A stretch of 64,000 nucleotides of DNA from Clostridiales bacterium (lineage in GTDB: Bacteria; Bacillota; Clostridia; Christensenellales; Borkfalkiaceae): the NCBI GenBank assembly GCA_015055615.1, contig SVHT01000003.1, positions 123,669-187,668 on the forward strand, given 5' to 3'. Shown here one piece after another: positions 50,340 to 60,047 of the stretch. The first letter of the stretch is position 1. Each line of letters starts with the position of its first letter. The position numbers and the translations under genes were made by a program. The notes below the pieces were generated by a model, which made no database searches, had not been told where the DNA came from, and was given only the letters and a program-made list of their open reading frames with translations.

Positions 50340-51465
50340 AGGACTGAAAACGTATTTTCCCTTACCGAAAAAATCGATATTTTCGCGCGCGCGCCCTGTG
50401 CTTCGCGCTGTGGACGGCATACGTTTGGATATCCGACAAGGGGAAACGTTCGGTTTGGTCGGAGAGAGTGGTTGTGGAAAATCCACCCTCGGTCGTACGA
50501 TACTCGGCTTGCAAAAACCGACGTCGGGCAAGGTGTTTTATTATCCACCGACGGAAGAGAAAAACGCAAAAGATGGGGGTACGGGTTGCGATGAATTGCC
50601 AAATCAACCGTTTTTTCAACCCTCCGTGGAGCTCACCGCCCTTACACCCTCGCAAATGCGGAAATACCGCAAGGACTTGCAGATTGTCTTTCAGGACCCC
50701 TATTCGTCCTTAAACCCGCGCATGACGGTAGGACAGCTCATTGAAGAGGGGGTTGCCACACATAAATTTTACCGTCGCGGTACTCCGCAAATGCGCGCGT
50801 ATATTGCGGAAACCATGGAAAAATGCGGTTTGCAAGCGTATATGCTGCATCGATATCCTCACCAATTTTCAGGGGGACAAAGACAGCGTATCGGGATAGC
50901 GCGCGCCCTTGCGCTCCGCCCGAAATTCATCGTTTTGGACGAATGCGTTTCTGCCTTAGACGTGTCCGTGCAATCGCAAATTTTAAACCTTTTGTCCGAC
51001 TTAAAGGAAGAAGAGGGGCTGACTTATCTGTTTATCTCGCACGACCTTGGCGTGGTACGGCACATTTCCGATCGTATCGGCGTAATGTATCTAGGCAAAA
51101 TCGTAGAAACGGGTACGGCAAAACAAGTATTTTCCGATCCGAGGCATCCCTACACGGTCGCTCTTCTCAGCGCAATTCCCTCGCAAAATCCACGTCAAAA
51201 AATTCTGTTGGAGGGGAGCTTGCCTAACCCTACCTCGCCCCCCAAAGGCTGTCCCTTTCATACCCGCTGTTTCATGGCGACGGCGCTTTGTCGCAACGTA
51301 ATTCCCCCGCAAACGGAAACGGAAGAGGGGCATTTTGCTTGCTGTCATTTTGCGGAAAAAACCGCCGTGCAAAAGCGCAATTTGGCAAGGCGAAAGCAGG
51401 CGGAAACGGAGCTTGGAAAAACGTTGCCGCGAAAAGTGTGTGAAAACAAGTTAAAAAATTTGTAA
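50308..51465 (+). CDS. Oligopeptide ABC transporter ATP-binding protein, OppF type
   Basis: The second ATPase, 385 residues. Walker A is GESGCGKST, the signature FSGGQRQRIGIARAL, Walker B FIVLDECVSALD, and the C-terminal cysteine segment GCPFHTRC is conserved. An insertion of about 40 residues (YYPPTEEKNAKDGG...) follows the Walker A helix, before LQIVFQDP. I chose the GTG at 50308 because AAAGGAGG lies 9 nt upstream and the domain begins there; the longer open frame to 50011 overlaps oppD heavily. The C-terminus is long, basic and hydrophilic. Confidence 0.9.
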   Translation: MPNTKNLLSIRGLKTYFPLPKKSIFSRARPVLRAVDGIRLDIRQGETFGLVGESGCGKSTLGRTILGLQKPTSGKVFYYPPTEEKNAKDGGTGCDELPNQPFFQPSVELTALTPSQMRKYRKDLQIVFQDPYSSLNPRMTVGQLIEEGVATHKFYRRGTPQMRAYIAETMEKCGLQAYMLHRYPHQFSGGQRQRIGIARALALRPKFIVLDECVSALDVSVQSQILNLLSDLKEEEGLTYLFISHDLGVVRHISDRIGVMYLGKIVETGTAKQVFSDPRHPYTVALLSAIPSQNPRQKILLEGSLPNPTSPPKGCPFHTRCFMATALCRNVIPPQTETEEGHFACCHFAEKTAVQKRNLARRKQAETELGKTLPRKVCENKLKNL

Positions 51466-51502
51466 AATACAAGGAAAACACAAAAAAATTCCCCTATGAG
51501 CG

Positions 51503-51532
51503 TTGACAAAACCCGTGTGAAAGTAGTATAAT
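51503..51532 (+). promoter_or_regulatory. Promoter of the corC-galE operon
   Basis: TTGACA (51503-51508), 18-bp spacer, TATAAT (51527-51532). A 7-bp hairpin TAAGGTT/AACCTTA lies at the 5' end of the leader (51540-51556). Confidence 0.8.
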
Positions 51533-51601
51533 GTTGGATGTTAAGGTTATAAACCTTATCAAAAATATTTTTATGGATTCGGAGGATGATCAACAAGCAT
51601 C

Positions 51602-52888
51602 ATGGAGCACCTACCCCCAAGTATTGCAATTGCAGTTCTTGTACTCTTTTCAGGTTTTTTCTCGGCGACGGAAACGGCGTTTTCCTGCGCGAATAAGATA
51701 AAGCTGAAAACGTTTGCCGCGCAAGGCAAAAAGCGCGCGAAAGCGGTTTACACGTTTGCGGACGAAAAGTACGACAAACTCGTCACGGCGATTTTGGTCG
51801 GCAACAATGTCGTCAACATCACGGCGTCAGCGCTTGCTACGATTTTATTCGCGGGGCTTATCAGAAATCCTGATTTAGCCACGACAACATCGACGGCGGT
51901 ACTCACCGTTGTAGTATTGATTTTCGGCGAAATCACTCCGAAATATCTCGCTAGCGTATATCCCGAAAAGTTCTGCTTTTTATTCTATCCCTTGATGCAG
52001 CTTTTCTATTGGATACTTTGGCCGATCTGCAAAATTTTCGACGGTTACAAATTCCTGCTTGCAAAGGTGTTCAAGTTAAAAAAGGACGACACGGTAACGG
52101 ACGAAGAGCTCCTCACCCTCGTAGAAGAGGCGGAAGAGAGCGGCGCGCTCAAAGAGGACGAATCGGAGCTTGTGCGTTCCGCGCTCGAATTTGACGACTT
52201 GAAGGTGGAGGATATCCTCGTTCCGCGCGTAGACGTGTATGCGGTGGAAGAGAGTACGCCCATGGACGAAGTCCGCGCGCTGTTTGAAAAGACGGGGTAT
52301 TCCCGCTTGCCCGTGTATAAGGACACGATTGACAACGTCATCGGCGTTATTCACGAGCGTGATTTCTATATCAACTACTTAAAGGGCGAAAAGCAGGTGG
52401 GGCATTTTGTGCAGGATATAGCCTTCACGACGGAATACACCCGCATTTCCACGCTGTTAAAGCAGTTGCAAAAACAAAAAATCCACATGGCGGCGGTTTC
52501 GGACGAATACGGTGGGTTGCTCGGTATCGTAACGCTTGAAGACATTTTAGAAGAGCTCGTTGGCGAAATTTGGGACGAACACGACGAAGAGGCGGTGCAT
52601 TTTGGCAAAATTGCCGAGGGCGAGTATTGGGTGGACGGCAAATGCCCTCCCGAGGCGTTCTTTGAACTCTACGGAAAGGAAGTTTCGGACGAGGATTACG
52701 AGTCGAACACAGTCGGCGGTTGGGTGACGGAGCTTTGCGGTCAGCTTCCGACGATTGGCGAACTCATTTACTTTGAAGATATCGAGATAAAAATCGTCAA
52801 AGCGACGAAACAAAAGGTATTGAAGATGCGTTCCCGCTTGCTTACGGCGGATGAAATTGCAGAACGCGAAAAAGAAGACAAAGAATAA
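51602..52888 (+). CDS. CNNM/CorC (HlyC) family transporter protein
   Basis: A 428-residue membrane protein: a DUF21 (CNNM) domain with about four helices (residues 1-150, including FSGFFSATETAFS), a CBS pair (about 200-330; ILVPRVDVYAVEE and MAAVSDEYGGLLGIVTLEDILEE) and a C-terminal CorC_HlyC domain (about 345-420). Relatives act in magnesium or other divalent cation export. GGAGG lies 14-18 nt before the ATG, rather far, so initiation may be weak or the start slightly different. It is first in an operon running to 59933. Confidence 0.9.
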   Translation: MEHLPPSIAIAVLVLFSGFFSATETAFSCANKIKLKTFAAQGKKRAKAVYTFADEKYDKLVTAILVGNNVVNITASALATILFAGLIRNPDLATTTSTAVLTVVVLIFGEITPKYLASVYPEKFCFLFYPLMQLFYWILWPICKIFDGYKFLLAKVFKLKKDDTVTDEELLTLVEEAEESGALKEDESELVRSALEFDDLKVEDILVPRVDVYAVEESTPMDEVRALFEKTGYSRLPVYKDTIDNVIGVIHERDFYINYLKGEKQVGHFVQDIAFTTEYTRISTLLKQLQKQKIHMAAVSDEYGGLLGIVTLEDILEELVGEIWDEHDEEAVHFGKIAEGEYWVDGKCPPEAFFELYGKEVSDEDYESNTVGGWVTELCGQLPTIGELIYFEDIEIKIVKATKQKVLKMRSRLLTADEIAEREKEDKE

Positions 52889-52903
52889 AGAGGTATTATA
52901 AAA

Positions 52904-53917
52904 ATGGCAACGATTTTGGTAACGGGCGGATGCGGTTATATCGGTTCGCATACGGTTTTAGAGCTTTTGAATAAAAACTACGACGTAGTGGTCGTGGACA
53001 ATTTCAGCAACTCTTCTTTCGAGAGCTTGCGTCGCGTACAGAAGATTACCGGCAAAACGGTGACCTTTTACGAGGCGGATATTCGCGACGTAACGGCGAT
53101 GGAAAACATTTTTTCCAACCACAAATTCGATGCGGTTATTCATTTCGCCGCGTTTAAGGCGGTGGGCGAAAGCGTGCGCATGCCCTTAAAATATTACGAA
53201 AACAACATCAGCGGAACGGTATCTTTGCTCCAAATTATGGACAAATTCAACGTTAAAAAGATTATTTTCTCGTCCTCTGCAACGGTGTACGGCGACCCCG
53301 AACGCTTGCCCTTGGACGAAACCTGCCGTCTTTCGACGACCAACCCTTACGGCAGTACCAAACTCATGATGGAAATGATTATGCAGGATTTGTATAAGGC
53401 GGACAATAATTGGAATATTATTTTGCTCCGCTATTTCAACCCCGTCGGCGCGCACGAAAGCGGTTTGATTGGCGAAGACCCGAAGGGTATTCCCAACAAC
53501 CTGATGCCGTACGTAGCGCAGGTGGCGACGGGCAAACTTGCATGTATCAACGTCTTTGGTAACGACTACGACACCCCCGACGGAACGGGCGTACGCGACT
53601 ATATCCACGTGGTCGATTTGGCGCTTGGGCATATCGCGGCGATTGAACAATGCAACGACGCAGGGGTACATATCTACAACCTCGGCACGGGGCACGGATA
53701 CAGCGTTTTGGACATGATACACGCCTTTGAAAAGGCTTGCGGTAAGACCTTACCCTACAAAATCTGCCCTCGCCGTGCGGGGGATATCGCGACCTGTTAC
53801 GCCGCTCCCGACAAAGCGAAAAAAGAGCTGAAATGGCAGGCAAAATTCGGCATTGAAGAAATGTGCGCCTCGCAATGGAAGTGGCAGAGCGGCAATCCTA
53901 GGGGTTACGAGGCGTAA
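52904..53917 (+). CDS. galE: UDP-glucose 4-epimerase
   Basis: Interconverts UDP-glucose and UDP-galactose with bound NAD. The 337-residue length is typical. The Rossmann motif [11 protein letters not shown] lies near residue 6, the catalytic Ser in FSSSATVYG near 124, and Tyr/Lys in NPYGSTK near 150. It supplies UDP-galactose for envelope polymers. It follows the CorC gene by 15 bp; the ribosome site (GAGG) is about 12 nt upstream. Confidence 0.94.
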   Translation: MATILVTGGCGYIGSHTVLELLNKNYDVVVVDNFSNSSFESLRRVQKITGKTVTFYEADIRDVTAMENIFSNHKFDAVIHFAAFKAVGESVRMPLKYYENNISGTVSLLQIMDKFNVKKIIFSSSATVYGDPERLPLDETCRLSTTNPYGSTKLMMEMIMQDLYKADNNWNIILLRYFNPVGAHESGLIGEDPKGIPNNLMPYVAQVATGKLACINVFGNDYDTPDGTGVRDYIHVVDLALGHIAAIEQCNDAGVHIYNLGTGHGYSVLDMIHAFEKACGKTLPYKICPRRAGDIATCYAAPDKAKKELKWQAKFGIEEMCASQWKWQSGNPRGYEA

Positions 53918-53923
53918 AAGCGC

Positions 53924-54586
53924 ATGGTACAACCCGACGAAATCATCCGTTCCCACCGCAAAACGCTGACGATATCTATCGATTGCAACAATCGGCTCAT
54001 CGTCCGCGCGCCCTATTCCTGCGGCAAAGAACGGATTTTTGCGTTTTTGCGGGAAAAGGAAACTTGGATTTTGCGTAAAAAAGCCGAAAGGGCGGGGACG
54101 GGTATCCAATTACCGCCCGAAAATCTGCACGGTTATCGGTTTTTATTACTCGGCGAATATTGCACGGTTTATCTGACAAAGGAAAGGAAAATCGGTTATG
54201 ACCAAAGCGCGCACGCTCTGTATTTGCCCGAAAAGAACACCCAAAAACGGCTTGTGCAATGGTTAAAAGAAAACGCGGGGAGAATACTGACGGACGTCAC
54301 CGCGCGCACGGCGCAAAAAATGCAGACGTCGTATAAGAGCGTGACCATTTCTTCCGCGCGCAGTAAATGGGGCTCGTGTTCGTTCGACAACGCCCTGCGG
54401 TATTCCTATCGCTTGCTCTACGCCCCTAAGGACGTCATCGAGTACGTTGTGGCGCATGAATTGGCGCATACCCGCTATAAAAACCACTCCGCGCAGTTTT
54501 GGGCAGAGGTGGCGAAATACCAACCGAATTGGAAAGAAAAGCGGGCTTGGCTAAAACGGCACGGCGCGCTAATGGGAATATTTTAA
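53924..54586 (+). CDS. YgjP-like M48-family metallopeptidase (DUF45)
   Basis: A 220-residue protein with the zinc-protease motif HELAH near residue 180, preceded by SARSKWGSC near 143, a pattern characteristic of the YgjP/DUF45 family. No signal peptide is seen, so it is probably cytoplasmic. The substrate is not established for most members. It begins 6 bp after the galE stop, using a GAGG site inside galE, so translation is coupled. Confidence 0.88.
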   Translation: MVQPDEIIRSHRKTLTISIDCNNRLIVRAPYSCGKERIFAFLREKETWILRKKAERAGTGIQLPPENLHGYRFLLLGEYCTVYLTKERKIGYDQSAHALYLPEKNTQKRLVQWLKENAGRILTDVTARTAQKMQTSYKSVTISSARSKWGSCSFDNALRYSYRLLYAPKDVIEYVVAHELAHTRYKNHSAQFWAEVAKYQPNWKEKRAWLKRHGALMGIF

Positions 54587-54619
54587 ATTAAAAAACAGAG
54601 AAAGGAGTACATAGCAAAA

Positions 54620-56794
54620 ATGAAGAAAAAGATTTTTCGTTTGGCATGTTGTTTGGCTGCGTGCAGTATGTTCGCCTTTGTAGGATGCACAGACGTGTTA
54701 TCGTTGCTGTTTGGCGACGAGGACAAGTCGGACAAAAAGGATAGCTATTCCGAAGACGAATGGAACCCGAACGAGGATCCTATGGCTAGCGTTTCGTCCA
54801 AGGACGAGAGCGAGGACGACACGGTGGTAATCGAGCCCGTTGATCCCAACCCCGACAAAACCCTTTTGCGCACCGAAACAGACGGTATCGGACACGAAAT
54901 CGCCTACTATACGGACGGAACCTGCGAGGATTTAGGCAGAACCGTTCCCATTGATTTTACGCCTACTTCGCCACAGACCAAGGAAGGGTATCAATACTTT
55001 TCGACCTTAAACAAATCGAACGGATTGTGTTCTTTTTACGAGGATATTTATACGGTTTCGTGCAACTTCCACGCCTCGGACAAAAACGTTACGAAGACGA
55101 ACGGTTATTACGAAATAGCGAATATACCTTTCTTGCAGTACGGCTTGACGGACGACGAGGCAGTCAGCGTATGGCGTGCGCTTTCCCTGGACCACCCCGA
55201 ATTTTTCTGGATGGACAGCGCCGTTTTATTGAGCAGAACGTCCGTGACGATGCTGGTCAGTCCCACGTACGCAGAGGCGAGCGCGCGGGAGGAGGCGCAA
55301 GAGGCGGTCGAGGCAATGCTGTACGATTGCGACGCTTATATAGACAGCACGACGAGCCTTACCGAACGGGCTTTGACGATACACGACTACGTGGCGGGCA
55401 AAATAACGTATGCGTATAAATCGGACGGCTACACGCCCGAGGACGCTATTTGGGCGCATAACGTCGTTGGCGGGGCGTTGTACGGCAGGGGCGTTTGTGA
55501 AACGTACGCAAAGACCTACGATTATCTCTGCGAAACGTTCGATTTGCCTTGTATCACGGTGGCTGGATACGCCATAGAGGACGGGCAGACCTTTGGCCAC
55601 GCTTGGAACGTGGTAGAGGTGGACGGCGCTTGGTATAACGTCGATATCACTTGGAACGATATGGGGACGGAAACGCTCTCTCGCCAATGGTTCGGCACCG
55701 ACCCCGAAGAATTTGTGCAAACGCACGACGCGTTTACGCCCGAAGACGGTTGGAACGTGAATTTCATGTACGCATTGCCCACGTTTGCCAAGGAAGGGCT
55801 CAACCCCGTCCGCGCGGCGAAAACCGAGGATATACAGAGCGGAAAATACACCGCGCAGACCGCGCCTATGTACCCGAATATCGAGGCGGTTTGCGGGTTA
55901 CTTAGCGAGGGGGTCACGTACGAGGCGTATCTCTATCCCCAAACCTCGGCAACGGCAAAACGGGCGGAAATCGTGACGGAAGGCGCGACGCTTTACCGTG
56001 TTCCGCATACCGCAGGCACGCTTGTTATTAACGGCAGTTATCTTACTTACGGCGACGGGTATTACCAAATGGCATGCCTTTCTTCCCCCGACGCGATTGC
56101 CTTTATGGGCGACGTTGTATTGCGGAACGTATCGTATTCGGCTCCGTCGCTGACCTTAAACGGCAGTACGCTGACGACGACAGGCAGAGCGGTGGAAATC
56201 ACAGTGGACGGCGTGATTGTAGGGGGCAATTTAACGGACAAAACGACGGAATGGACGGATATCACCGCCGTTCGTTTGAATACGCTCACGGCGCAAGGAA
56301 CAGAACTTCGCTTGCTTGGCGGTGGCGAAATGGAAAGGGCGAATATCCACAGCGGTACGTTGCGCTTGGGTAGCGCCAAGGACGTCACGATTGGTACGCT
56401 TTGGTACGCAACGGCGAACGAACAGCTGTATATCGACAGAGCCTCCGCCGCAACGAAAATCACCATCGGGGATATCACGGCGGGAATTACCGCCAACGAA
56501 GAGGCGGGCACGTCGGCGGTTATTCCAAACAAGGTTAGGCTGACCGTGGTCTATACGTCCGCAAACGATTATCCGAGTATTCAGGTAAAAAGCAAAACGA
56601 CGGACGCAAAGCTGTATCTGTTGATGCACGGCAATTCCGAATCGCCTTATACGCTCGGCAAGGCGTTTATCAACCTTGGCGACAGCGTGTCGCTCTCCGC
56701 GTTACAAGTGGCGTATACGTGGTTTTCGTTCACGCGCGATCTGGCGCAAGGCGATTACGAAAAGCTGGCAAACGGCGACGTGTGCATAAAATAA
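54620..56794 (+). CDS. Lipoprotein with transglutaminase-like domain
   Basis: A 724-residue surface lipoprotein. The signal peptide ends in the lipobox FVGC, with Cys near residue 23, followed by an acidic linker (about 30-75). A transglutaminase/protease-like domain occupies about residues 180-380, with the catalytic triad visible as Cys in RGVCETYAKTYDYL (near 293), His in GHAWNVVEVDGAWY (near 326) and Asp in NVDITWND (near 342). The C-terminal 330 residues are beta-rich and unknown. It may process or cross-link cell-wall peptides or proteins. A short gap precedes the iron-sulfur genes. Confidence 0.85.
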   Translation: MKKKIFRLACCLAACSMFAFVGCTDVLSLLFGDEDKSDKKDSYSEDEWNPNEDPMASVSSKDESEDDTVVIEPVDPNPDKTLLRTETDGIGHEIAYYTDGTCEDLGRTVPIDFTPTSPQTKEGYQYFSTLNKSNGLCSFYEDIYTVSCNFHASDKNVTKTNGYYEIANIPFLQYGLTDDEAVSVWRALSLDHPEFFWMDSAVLLSRTSVTMLVSPTYAEASAREEAQEAVEAMLYDCDAYIDSTTSLTERALTIHDYVAGKITYAYKSDGYTPEDAIWAHNVVGGALYGRGVCETYAKTYDYLCETFDLPCITVAGYAIEDGQTFGHAWNVVEVDGAWYNVDITWNDMGTETLSRQWFGTDPEEFVQTHDAFTPEDGWNVNFMYALPTFAKEGLNPVRAAKTEDIQSGKYTAQTAPMYPNIEAVCGLLSEGVTYEAYLYPQTSATAKRAEIVTEGATLYRVPHTAGTLVINGSYLTYGDGYYQMACLSSPDAIAFMGDVVLRNVSYSAPSLTLNGSTLTTTGRAVEITVDGVIVGGNLTDKTTEWTDITAVRLNTLTAQGTELRLLGGGEMERANIHSGTLRLGSAKDVTIGTLWYATANEQLYIDRASAATKITIGDITAGITANEEAGTSAVIPNKVRLTVVYTSANDYPSIQVKSKTTDAKLYLLMHGNSESPYTLGKAFINLGDSVSLSALQVAYTWFSFTRDLAQGDYEKLANGDVCIK

Positions 56795-56828
56795 CCGCAA
56801 AACCGTTTAATTTCAACGCTTTTGCGGT
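56794..56828 (+). other. Hairpin between the lipoprotein gene and the SufC-like gene
   Basis: ACCGCAAAA pairs with TTTTGCGGT, with an inner CGTT/AACG stem, starting at the last base of the stop codon. There is no T run, so it is either an incomplete terminator or an RNA-stability element. Confidence 0.55.
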
Positions 56829-56863
56829 ATAAATAAAAGAAAAACAATCCGAAAGAGGAAACT

Positions 56864-57583
56864 ATGTTAGAACTGAAAAACATCAGCTATACCGTATCCG
56901 ACGACCTCGGCGAAAAACAGATTTTGAAGAATATCAATCTGACGTTGGACGAGCGTTTCGTTGCGTTCACGGGGCCCAACGGCGGGGGTAAATCCACGCT
57001 TGCGAAAGTGATTGCAGGCATTTTGCAACCGACGGAGGGCAGAATATATTTAGACGGGGAGGACGTCACCGACTTATCCGTGACCGACCGAGCAAAAAGG
57101 GGTATTTCGTACGCCTTTCAACAGCCCGTACGCTTTAAGGGTATCACCGTGCGCGACCTTATCACCATGGCGGCGGGCAAGCCCTTAAAGGTGTCCGACG
57201 CTTGCGCGTATTTATCCGAAGTGGGTATGTGCGCCCGTGATTATATCGACCGCGAAGTCAACGCGTCCCTTTCGGGGGGCGAGTTAAAGCGTATCGAAAT
57301 CGCAACGATTTTGGCGCGTGGAACTTCCCTTTCGATTTTTGACGAACCGGAGGCGGGTATTGACCTTTGGAGCTTTAACAGCTTGATTAAGGTTTTCCAA
57401 AACATGTACGAAAAGACCAAGGGGAGTATTTTGATTATCTCCCACCAAGAACGCATTTTGAACATAGCCGACCGCATCGTTGTAATCGCGAACGGCGAAG
57501 TGCAAAGGACGGGCGAAAAGGACGAGGTTTTGCCCAAGCTTTTGGCGGCGGAATCTTGCCGTGTGCTCACGGACAAACTGTAA
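56864..57583 (+). CDS. SufC-like ATPase of a minimal iron-sulfur assembly system
   Basis: A 239-residue ABC-type ATPase. Walker A is GPNGGGKST near residue 38, the signature LSGGELKRIEIA near 138 and Walker B LSIFDEPEAGIDLWS near 155. The DEPEAGID form is characteristic of SufC rather than of transport ATPases. It is followed after 12 bp by a short SufB-like gene and not by sufD, sufS or sufU. This two-gene pair matches the SMS (SUF-like minimal system) described for anaerobes, in which it would be called SmsC. Confidence 0.87.
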   Translation: MLELKNISYTVSDDLGEKQILKNINLTLDERFVAFTGPNGGGKSTLAKVIAGILQPTEGRIYLDGEDVTDLSVTDRAKRGISYAFQQPVRFKGITVRDLITMAAGKPLKVSDACAYLSEVGMCARDYIDREVNASLSGGELKRIEIATILARGTSLSIFDEPEAGIDLWSFNSLIKVFQNMYEKTKGSILIISHQERILNIADRIVVIANGEVQRTGEKDEVLPKLLAAESCRVLTDKL

Positions 57584-57595
57584 AAGGAGGGTACC

Positions 57596-58522
57596 ATGGA
57601 CGCGATTGAGAAAGATTTATTGGCGAAAGTAGCCGATTTGCACGGCACCCCCGAGGGCGCGTATAATATCCGTGGTAACGGAGAATTGCACGGCAGAAAA
57701 ACGACGGAAAACATCGATATCGTCACCAAGGCGGACGGCAAATCGGGGATTGATATTTATATCAAACCGAACACAAAAAACGAGAGTATGCATATCCCCG
57801 TCATCATCAGCAAGGCGGGCTTGCAAGAGGTCGTTTACAACGATTTCCACATTGGCGAAAACGCGGACGTCGTGATTGTTGCAGGCTGTGGTATTCACAA
57901 CGCGGGCGGTAAAAACGATACGTCCCGCCACGATGGCGAACACACCTTTTACGTGGGCAAAAACGCGCGCGTGAGATACGTCGAAAAGCATTACGGGTCG
58001 GGGGACGGCAACGGTAAAAACGTAATGAACCCCAAAACGGTGGTGCATTTAGAAGAAGGCGCGTATATGGAAATGGAAACCACGCAAATCAAGGGCATCG
58101 ATTCCACCAAACGCGTTACGACGGCAACGATGAAGGCGGGCGCAAACTTCGTGGTCAAAGAAAAGCTGTATACGCACGGCAACCAGACGGCAGACACCGA
58201 TTTTATCGTCGATATGAACGGCGAGGGTTGTCGCGCGGACATTATGTCCCGTTCGGTGGCGGCGGGGAATTCCAAACAGAATTTTGTGTCCACAATGAAT
58301 GGCAACGCCCCTTGCCACGGGCATACCGAATGCGACGCGATTATCATGGACGACGCGTCGGTGACGGCGGCGCCCTGTCTTTCCGCAAACAATATCGACG
58401 CGGAACTTATTCACGAGGCTGCAATCGGTAAAATTGCGGGCGAACAGCTTATCAAACTGATGACGCTCGGTCTTACTGAAAAAGAGGCGGAGGAACAAAT
58501 TATCAAGGGGTTCCTGCATTAA
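57596..58522 (+). CDS. Short SufB-like scaffold of a minimal iron-sulfur assembly system
   Basis: A 308-residue SufB/SufD-fold protein, much shorter than SufB (about 470), made mainly of the beta-helix core. Conserved landmarks are HYGSGDGNG near residue 137, a beta-helix rich in Thr and Gly, CHGHTECDAIIMDD near 240 and HEAAIGKIAGEQLIKLMTLGL near 272. It pairs with the SufC-like ATPase, as SmsB does in the minimal system. AAAGGAGG lies before the ATG. Without a nearby cysteine desulfurase, sulfur may come from sulfide, which suits an anaerobe; this is inference. Confidence 0.87.
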   Translation: MDAIEKDLLAKVADLHGTPEGAYNIRGNGELHGRKTTENIDIVTKADGKSGIDIYIKPNTKNESMHIPVIISKAGLQEVVYNDFHIGENADVVIVAGCGIHNAGGKNDTSRHDGEHTFYVGKNARVRYVEKHYGSGDGNGKNVMNPKTVVHLEEGAYMEMETTQIKGIDSTKRVTTATMKAGANFVVKEKLYTHGNQTADTDFIVDMNGEGCRADIMSRSVAAGNSKQNFVSTMNGNAPCHGHTECDAIIMDDASVTAAPCLSANNIDAELIHEAAIGKIAGEQLIKLMTLGLTEKEAEEQIIKGFLH

Positions 58523-58556
58523 CGGAAAAAAGAAGAATTAAGGAGATATAAAAACT

Positions 58557-59933
58557 ATGAGCGAACTTGCTTACAAAAGAACGAACGTATACGAAGTAGC
58601 GGACGAAAAATTGATGAAAGAGATTTTCGAATACGCAGAAGGCTATAAGACGTTCATTGACGAGGGCAAAACGGAAAGAGAGGCTTGCGCGTTTGCGGTG
58701 GCGGCGGCAAAAGAGGCGGGCTACGTGCCCTTTGAATTCGGCAAAAAATTAAAGGCGGGCGATAAGGTCTATTACGACAACCGCGGTAAAAACCTTTACT
58801 TAATCAAGGTGGGCAAAGGGGATATCAAAAAGGACGGTATTCGCATTATTGCCTCGCACATCGACAGCCCCCGTATCGATTTGAAACAAGTGCCTTTCTA
58901 TGAAAGCGACGGTGTAGCCTTTGCCAAAACGCATTACTACGGCGGTATCCGTAAATACCAATGGGCGACGATTCCTCTTGCGCTCCACGGCACGATTGCG
59001 CTTACGGACGGAACGACCCTCGACGTCAAGATTGGCGAGGATGACAGCGATCCCGTGTTCTGTATCAGCGATTTGTTGCCCCACTTGGCGGCGAAACAAA
59101 ACGTTAAGCCCCTCGGTGAAGCGATTGGCGGAGAGGACCTCAATATTTGGTTCGGCAATATCCCCTTTGTGGCTGCGGACAACGAAAAGGATAAGACGGT
59201 TAAGGAAAACTTGCTCCGCATTTTGCACGAGAAATACGGCGTAAACGAAGAAGATTTCCTCTGCGCAGAGCTTTCTCTCGTACCCGCTTTCAAGGCGAAA
59301 GATATCGGGCTTGACCGCGCGTTAATCGGCGCGTACGGCCACGACGACCGAGTTTGTTCCTATCCCGCTTTCACGGCGCTCTTCGACGAAACTTCGGACG
59401 ACAAGACGGTAATGGTTATCCTTGCGGACAAGGAAGAAATCGGCAGCGAGGGCAACACGGGCATGCAATGCGCGCTGTTTACCGACTTGATTGACGAACT
59501 CGCGTCTTCGTTTGGTACGACCTCGGGCGCAATCCGCGCGAAATCGATGTGCCTTTCGGCGGACGTAAACGCTGGTTATGACCCCAATTATCCCGATGTA
59601 TGCGAAAAAATGAACTCCGCATACCTTTCCCACGGCGCAGGCATTACGAAGTTCACGGGCGCGCGCGGTAAGAGCGGTTCTAACGACGCCAACGCAGAAT
59701 TCGTCGGCTACCTTCGCAAGCTGTTCAACGACAACGGTGTTATTTGGCAGACGGGCGAAATGGGCAAAGTGGACGTCGGTGGTGGCGGTACGGTTGCAAA
59801 ATACATCGCGAATATGAACGTGGACACGATTGACATCGGCGTTCCCGTAATTTCCATGCACTCGCCTTTCGAGGTGATTTCCAAGGCGGACTTGTACGAA
59901 AACTATCTTGCTTTCCGCGCGTTCATCAAATAA
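58557..59933 (+). CDS. M18 family aminopeptidase (ApeA-like)
   Basis: A 458-residue zinc aminopeptidase, forming a tetrahedral dodecamer in the family. Metal and catalytic segments are IASHIDSPRIDLK near residue 97, YGHDDRV near 261, LADKEEIGSEG near 290 and ISMHSPFEVISKADL near 438. It removes N-terminal residues, often acidic ones, in the cytoplasm. AAGGAG precedes the ATG. It is the last gene of the operon and converges on a second M18 gene at 60048. Confidence 0.9.
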   Translation: MSELAYKRTNVYEVADEKLMKEIFEYAEGYKTFIDEGKTEREACAFAVAAAKEAGYVPFEFGKKLKAGDKVYYDNRGKNLYLIKVGKGDIKKDGIRIIASHIDSPRIDLKQVPFYESDGVAFAKTHYYGGIRKYQWATIPLALHGTIALTDGTTLDVKIGEDDSDPVFCISDLLPHLAAKQNVKPLGEAIGGEDLNIWFGNIPFVAADNEKDKTVKENLLRILHEKYGVNEEDFLCAELSLVPAFKAKDIGLDRALIGAYGHDDRVCSYPAFTALFDETSDDKTVMVILADKEEIGSEGNTGMQCALFTDLIDELASSFGTTSGAIRAKSMCLSADVNAGYDPNYPDVCEKMNSAYLSHGAGITKFTGARGKSGSNDANAEFVGYLRKLFNDNGVIWQTGEMGKVDVGGGGTVAKYIANMNVDTIDIGVPVISMHSPFEVISKADLYENYLAFRAFIK

Positions 59934-59946
59934 GAAAAACGCAAAA

Positions 59947-59974
59947 GGGCATACCCCGTATATGCAATGAACAC
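59947..59974 (+). repeat. Degenerate copy of the dispersed intergenic repeat
   Basis: GGGCATACCCCG... resembles the segment at 39274-39296 (GGGCATACCCG..., then GCAACGAA) and again lies just after a stop codon. Confidence 0.35.
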
Positions 59975-59996
59975 AAAAAACTAATAAAAATGCAAC

Positions 59997-60030
59997 AAAA
60001 AAGACGGCTTTTCAAATGCCGTCTTTTTTT
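59997..60030. terminator. Bidirectional terminator between the two M18 genes
   Basis: 12-bp perfect stem AAAAAAGACGGC / GCCGTCTTTTTT with a 9-nt loop. Confidence 0.93.
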
Positions 60031-60047
60031 GTGTAAGATTAGCTTGC

